A DNA stretch of 64,000 nt from Pirellulales bacterium. GTDB lineage: Bacteria; Planctomycetota; Planctomycetia; Pirellulales; JANQPP01. The DNA is taken from the NCBI GenBank assembly GCA_028289405.1, contig JANQPP010000072.1, positions 1-64,000 on the forward strand, read 5' to 3'. Below the pieces are notes generated by a model. That model saw nothing but the letters and a program-made list of their open reading frames with translations. It was not told where the DNA came from and made no database searches. The position numbers and the translations under genes were made by a program. Numbering within the stretch: position 1 is the stretch's first letter; each line of letters opens with the position of its first letter. This document shows positions 59,729-64,000 of this stretch, in pieces.

Positions 59729-60019
59729 GCCGTTAAGCCTCGCGACCGCCCAGCATCCATCTTTCTTCACCCGGCTGACGATCGGCCCTGCCGAATTCCA
59801 TCGCCATTAGCGGAGCGGGGACTTGGCTGGCCGCGAGAAATCCGGCCCTCGACTTTTTCGCGCCAAGTTCGGTCAAAAACGGCTTGCGTAAAGAGCCGCT
59901 GGCGATCAAACTAACAAGGATGAGACGTGCATTTTGGGCCAGCTTCCGGTTTTACTTTACCCCCTCGCGGAGTCGGGCGGTGGGAGGTCGTTGACCCCAG
60001 CACGAAATGTGAAGCACCC

Positions 60020-60057
60020 AGCCCCGAGATCCGCGAAAGGTTCTCGGGGCTTTTTTT
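60020..60057 (+). terminator. Strong Rho-independent terminator in the intergenic region immediately upstream of the DAHP synthase gene
   Basis: AGCCCCGAGA-tccgcgaaaggt-TCTCGGGGCT followed by a run of T (ctttttttatt). Confidence 0.85.
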
Positions 60058-60084
60058 ATTCCCTTCCACTGGAGGCAGCCGAAA

Positions 60085-61140
60085 GTGATCGTCGTCATGA
60101 AACCCAACGCCACGCAAGAAGAAGTTGACCACATCGTGGACCGTGTTAACGGCCACGGACTCAAACCCCATGTCATCAAGGGAACCGAGCGGACCGTGAT
60201 CGCCGCGGTCGGAGACGATCGGAAACTGGACGTCGCCGCGCTGGAAACCGCGCCGGGTGTCTCGCGGGTCGTGCCCGTATTGGCTCCCTACAAACGGGCT
60301 AGCCGGGAAGTGCAAAACGAACCGACGGTCGTGAGCCGGGGTAGTCTCACGTTGGGCGGCAACCACCTTGGCGTGATCGCGGGGCCCTGCTCGGTCGAAA
60401 GCGAAGAGCAGATCATGCAATCCGCCCGGGCTGTGAAAGCGGCTGGCGGCACGGCGCTGCGTGGTGGCGCGTTCAAACCCCGCACGAGCCCTTACAGTTT
60501 CCAGGGCCTCAAAGAGGAAGGTTTGAAACTCCTGGCCGTGGCGCGGGAAGAGACCGGTTTGGCCGTGGTGACGGAAGTCATGGCGAGCGAGGATATTGGG
60601 TTGGTGAGCGAATACGCCGACGTGCTCCAAATCGGGGCCCGCAACATGCAAAACTACCGGCTACTCGCCGCTGTGGGAGAAGCGGAACGGCCCGTGTTGC
60701 TGAAACGTGGGCCGAGCGCGACGCTGGATGAACTTTTGCTGGCCGCCGAATACATTTTGGACGCCGGCAATAACGATGTGATCCTTTGCGAGCGGGGGAT
60801 CCGCACCTTCGAATCCCACACGCGGTTCACCTTGCCGCTGGCTTCAGTCACCTATCTGCGGGCCAAGACGCACCTGCCGATCGTGGTCGATCCCAGCCAT
60901 GGGACAGGGCATGCCTGGATGGTGCCCGACATGGCCGCGGCCAGCGTGGCGATCGGCGCCGATGGCTTGATCATCGAAATGCACCCCGATCCGGAAAATG
61001 CCCTCAGTGATGGCTATCAGTCGCTGGACTTCGCCCAGTTCGCCACCACCATGGAACGCTGTCGCGTGATCGCCGAGGCGATTGGCAAGGAGATGCCAAG
61101 GGTTGCATCGTCAAAAGAAAAAGCTCCCGTGGCGACGTAG
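60085..61140 (+). CDS. aroF: 3-deoxy-7-phosphoheptulonate synthase (DAHP synthase, AroA_I-beta/type with N-terminal FeeS/ACT-like domain)
   Basis: [45 protein letters not shown]-terminal domain; [58 protein letters not shown]. Confidence 0.95.
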   Translation: MIVVMKPNATQEEVDHIVDRVNGHGLKPHVIKGTERTVIAAVGDDRKLDVAALETAPGVSRVVPVLAPYKRASREVQNEPTVVSRGSLTLGGNHLGVIAGPCSVESEEQIMQSARAVKAAGGTALRGGAFKPRTSPYSFQGLKEEGLKLLAVAREETGLAVVTEVMASEDIGLVSEYADVLQIGARNMQNYRLLAAVGEAERPVLLKRGPSATLDELLLAAEYILDAGNNDVILCERGIRTFESHTRFTLPLASVTYLRAKTHLPIVVDPSHGTGHAWMVPDMAAASVAIGADGLIIEMHPDPENALSDGYQSLDFAQFATTMERCRVIAEAIGKEMPRVASSKEKAPVAT

Positions 61141-61322
61141 CTGGAGCATTAGCAATTTTTGATTGACATGGTCCGATAACCGTAAAGCATTCCCGGTCGA
61201 CGGCGGGCGATCGGTTCTTTCATTCCAATCGTTTGATTGGGTGGAAAGGACCATGCATGCTGTCTAGGATAAGAGCGGTACGTTTCCGCAACTCTGAATT
61301 CCGGGAAAACAAGGTCGGGCCC

Positions 61323-64000
61323 ATGAGGAACATTCTTTGCGTCACCTTGATCATGATGAGCATGGTCACCTGGCGCGTGCATGCCGAGACGAATCCATCG
61401 ACGCAGCCTGTGCAGGGATTGCGAGAAAATACTCCGCGCGTCTTCGCGCTCGTGGGCGGAAAGATCGTGGATCGTCCGGGGCACGTCTGGAATGACGCGA
61501 CCCTAGTGATTCGAGATGGCCTTGTGGAGGCAGTGGGTGAGAATATCCAAGCCCCGCCGGAAGCCACGGTATACGACATCACGGGAAAAACCGTCTATCC
61601 GGGACTCATCGACGCCTACGCTGAAGCGGCCCCGCCCAGCGATGGAGTCGCCACCGCGTTGCGGGAACAAGGCGCGCCGTACTGGAACTCGCTGATCATA
61701 CCGCAGTATTCGGTGGCTCAGTATTATCGGCCGAGTGCCTCGCAGGACGAAAAACTCCGCAGCCAGGGGATCGTGGCTCGTCTCGTCGCTCCCGGTTCGG
61801 GAATCCTGCGGGGCACCAGCGCGCTCGTTTCGACGGGGGCTGCTTCCTCGGAGCGGGCGATCCTCAACCCTGATGTGTTTTTGCACGGCGAGCTTACAGC
61901 ACCTCGCCGAGGACGCCGCCAATATCCGAATTCCCCGATGGGGGCCGTGGCTCTCGTGCGGCAGGCATTTTACGACGCGCAGTGGTACGAGCAGACTTGG
62001 CAAGCCTACGACAACGATTCGCGTCTTCCTCTGCCGGAACGAAATGATGCCTTGCAAGCCTTGCAGTCTCTGCGGGGCGAAGCCACGCCGCTGGTATTAT
62101 CGGCGAGCAACGAACTGCAATTCCTCCGCGCGGACCGTTTCGCGCGGGAGTTCGGTCTGCCGTTGATCCTCGTCGGTTCGGGACACGAATATCGCCGGCT
62201 GGACGCCATCGCGGGCACGCAACGGCACGTGATCGTTCCTTTGGATTTCCCACAGGCACCCAACGTCGGCACGCCGGAAGCGGCAGCCAACGTGACTTTG
62301 GAACGCCTCATGCATTGGGACCTGGCTCCCGAGAATCCTAAGAAGCTTGTCGAAGCCGGTGTGTCGATTGCCTTCACGAGTTATGGGTTGAAAAGTCCTG
62401 GCGATTTCTTGCAAAAAATTCGCGAGGCAGTGCAACGAGGTTTGGATAAGGACGCGGCCCTACGCGCCTTGACCGAGACTCCGGCGGAAATGGCTGGTGT
62501 GTCGCGTCGGCTGGGGAGCCTGGCTCCGGGAAAGCTCGCCTCATTCCTGGTGACCGATGGTGGACTATTCGAAAAAGAGACCAAAGTGCTGGAGACTTGG
62601 GTCCAAGGGGAACGTTACCTCCATAACCGGACACCAGAAGCGGACATTAGCGGAGCGTGGAAATGGAACTTCACTGTGGGTGCTCCCGAGCCGGCGAGCT
62701 TGAAGATTGACATTCGTGGAAGTGCACCCGATTTGAAGGGCGAGCTTCAATTTGCCGAGAAAAAGCTGCCACTCACCAAGCTGCGGCTGGACGGGCTGCG
62801 TATTGCCGGCATGTTTCGTGGAGAACTTCTCAAAAAGCCTGGCGTGGCTCGCTTCACCGCTGTAATCGAACAAGCTGAAGAATCGACGCTCACCTTGAAT
62901 GGCTCGGGCGAGTGGGGTGACGGCACAACGTTTCGTTTCACGGCCACTCAAGAAGGTCAAACCGATGAAGCGGCCTCAGAAGAGGAAGCGGAAGAGAAGG
63001 AAGATGAGGCCAAACTAGAAGACCGTGCGGCCAGCTTCGCCGTGAACTATCCGCTAGGAGCCTATGGCCGCGAAGCTCCGCCCGAGCGGAGCGCCCTTGT
63101 GGCTTTTGAACATGCTACCGTCTGGGCTCTCGACGGTACTGGAAAGTACGAAGACGCAACGGTGCTCGTGCGCGACGGGAAGATCGTGGCCGTCGGAAAA
63201 GACGTGCAAATACCTGACGGTGCCACCGTCATCGACGCGAACGGCAAGCACATCACGCCGGGCATCATCGATTGCCATTCGCATATTGCCACCGATGGCG
63301 GTGTGAATGAGTCGGGCCAGGCCATTACGGCGGAAGTAAGGATCGGCGACTTCATCGACTGCAACGATATCCACATCTACCGGCAATTGGCGGGCGGCGT
63401 CACTTCGTCGAACATTTTGCATGGCTCGGCCAACCCGATTGGCGGCCAGAACCAGGTGATCAAGATGCGCTGGGGATCCCTTTCCGAGGAGATGAAATTC
63501 GGGAAAGCCCCCGCCGGGATCAAATTCGCCTTGGGGGAAAATGTCAAGCAAAGCAACTGGGGCGACAACTTCACTTCGCGATATCCGCAGTCCCGCATGG
63601 GCGTGGAACAAATCATCGATGACGCCTTTCATGCCGCCGCTGACTACCGAAAGCGCTGGGACGAGTGGGAAACGCGGCACGAAGGCTTGCCTCCTCGCCG
63701 CGATTTGGAACTGGATGCTCTGGTCGAAATCCTGAAAGGCGAACGCCTAATCCACTGCCATTCCTATCGGCAAGATGAAATCTTGGCATTGTTGCGAACC
63801 TTAGAAAGCCACGACGTGCGGATCGCCACGCTCCAGCATATTTTGGAGGGCTACAAGGTCGCGGAGGTGCTCGCGCAACATGGGGCGATGGGCTCCGCCT
63901 TCTCCGATTGGTGGGCTTACAAATTCGAGGTCTACGATGCGATCCCCTACAACGGAGCCTTGATGTACCGCTCCGGGGTCGTGGTCTCCTTCAACTCGGA
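61323..64000 (+). CDS. Two-domain amidohydrolase, partial (runs off window)
   Basis: My own translation of this frame shows no stop to the window edge. Signal peptide-like MRNILCVTLIMMSMVTWRVHA; second domain ALDGTGKYEDATVLVRDGKIVAVGKDV...ITPGIIDCHSHIATDG. Confidence 0.85.
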   Translation, partial: MRNILCVTLIMMSMVTWRVHAETNPSTQPVQGLRENTPRVFALVGGKIVDRPGHVWNDATLVIRDGLVEAVGENIQAPPEATVYDITGKTVYPGLIDAYAEAAPPSDGVATALREQGAPYWNSLIIPQYSVAQYYRPSASQDEKLRSQGIVARLVAPGSGILRGTSALVSTGAASSERAILNPDVFLHGELTAPRRGRRQYPNSPMGAVALVRQAFYDAQWYEQTWQAYDNDSRLPLPERNDALQALQSLRGEATPLVLSASNELQFLRADRFAREFGLPLILVGSGHEYRRLDAIAGTQRHVIVPLDFPQAPNVGTPEAAANVTLERLMHWDLAPENPKKLVEAGVSIAFTSYGLKSPGDFLQKIREAVQRGLDKDAALRALTETPAEMAGVSRRLGSLAPGKLASFLVTDGGLFEKETKVLETWVQGERYLHNRTPEADISGAWKWNFTVGAPEPASLKIDIRGSAPDLKGELQFAEKKLPLTKLRLDGLRIAGMFRGELLKKPGVARFTAVIEQAEESTLTLNGSGEWGDGTTFRFTATQEGQTDEAASEEEAEEKEDEAKLEDRAASFAVNYPLGAYGREAPPERSALVAFEHATVWALDGTGKYEDATVLVRDGKIVAVGKDVQIPDGATVIDANGKHITPGIIDCHSHIATDGGVNESGQAITAEVRIGDFIDCNDIHIYRQLAGGVTSSNILHGSANPIGGQNQVIKMRWGSLSEEMKFGKAPAGIKFALGENVKQSNWGDNFTSRYPQSRMGVEQIIDDAFHAAADYRKRWDEWETRHEGLPPRRDLELDALVEILKGERLIHCHSYRQDEILALLRTLESHDVRIATLQHILEGYKVAEVLAQHGAMGSAFSDWWAYKFEVYDAIPYNGALMYRSGVVVSFNS

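Noticed and set aside
58106-60020. Search by eye for a second attachment repeat (copy of the pseudo-tRNA 3' end)
   Set aside because: No convincing copy of GGTTCGACTCCCACCGTTGGCACC was seen downstream, and no integrase gene is present, so island boundaries remain unproven.

Overview
This 64 kb window is a gene-dense bacterial chromosome segment. Several features suggest the Planctomycetes: an exosortase/PEP-CTERM locus, dockerin-plus-PEP-CTERM proteins, a Type I sulfatase, and a very long UvrA. That lineage call is inference, not a search result. Most of the window is housekeeping: glnE, miaB, an exosortase / tyrosine-kinase-like / EpsI cluster, ftsK, ogt, moeA, and a SUF Fe-S operon (sufR-like, nuoB-like, sufC, sufB, sufD, Rieske, sufT-like). 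It also holds an alanine:Na+ symporter, uspA, a 2348-aa tandem UvrA, coaD, gapdh, hisF, a pilT-like gene beside a GspE/PilB-like gene, cvpA, a DAHP synthase, and an amidohydrolase that runs off the right edge. The most interesting accessory signal is at about 58.0-59.7 kb. There a degenerate tRNA-Thr-like cloverleaf is followed by a TTGCA pentanucleotide tandem repeat directly upstream of a tightly coupled two-gene cassette. Gene 1 has a winged-helix-like C-terminus and gene 2 carries an R-x4-H (RNGCGH) HEPN-type motif. I suggest this is a candidate, possibly phase-variable, defence or toxin-antitoxin module at a tRNA-derived site. A truncated AbiJ-N-terminal-like ORF lies at the left edge. 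Other points of interest are a single-chain UvrA pseudo-dimer with an internally duplicated C-terminal extension, a PilB/GspE-like protein whose Walker A lysine is replaced by Met, two tandem-domain enzymes in which one copy has lost catalytic residues, a NuoB-like gene inside the SUF operon, and an FtsK with an acidic tail after its gamma domain. All family calls were made by eye from the translations; no database searches were run.
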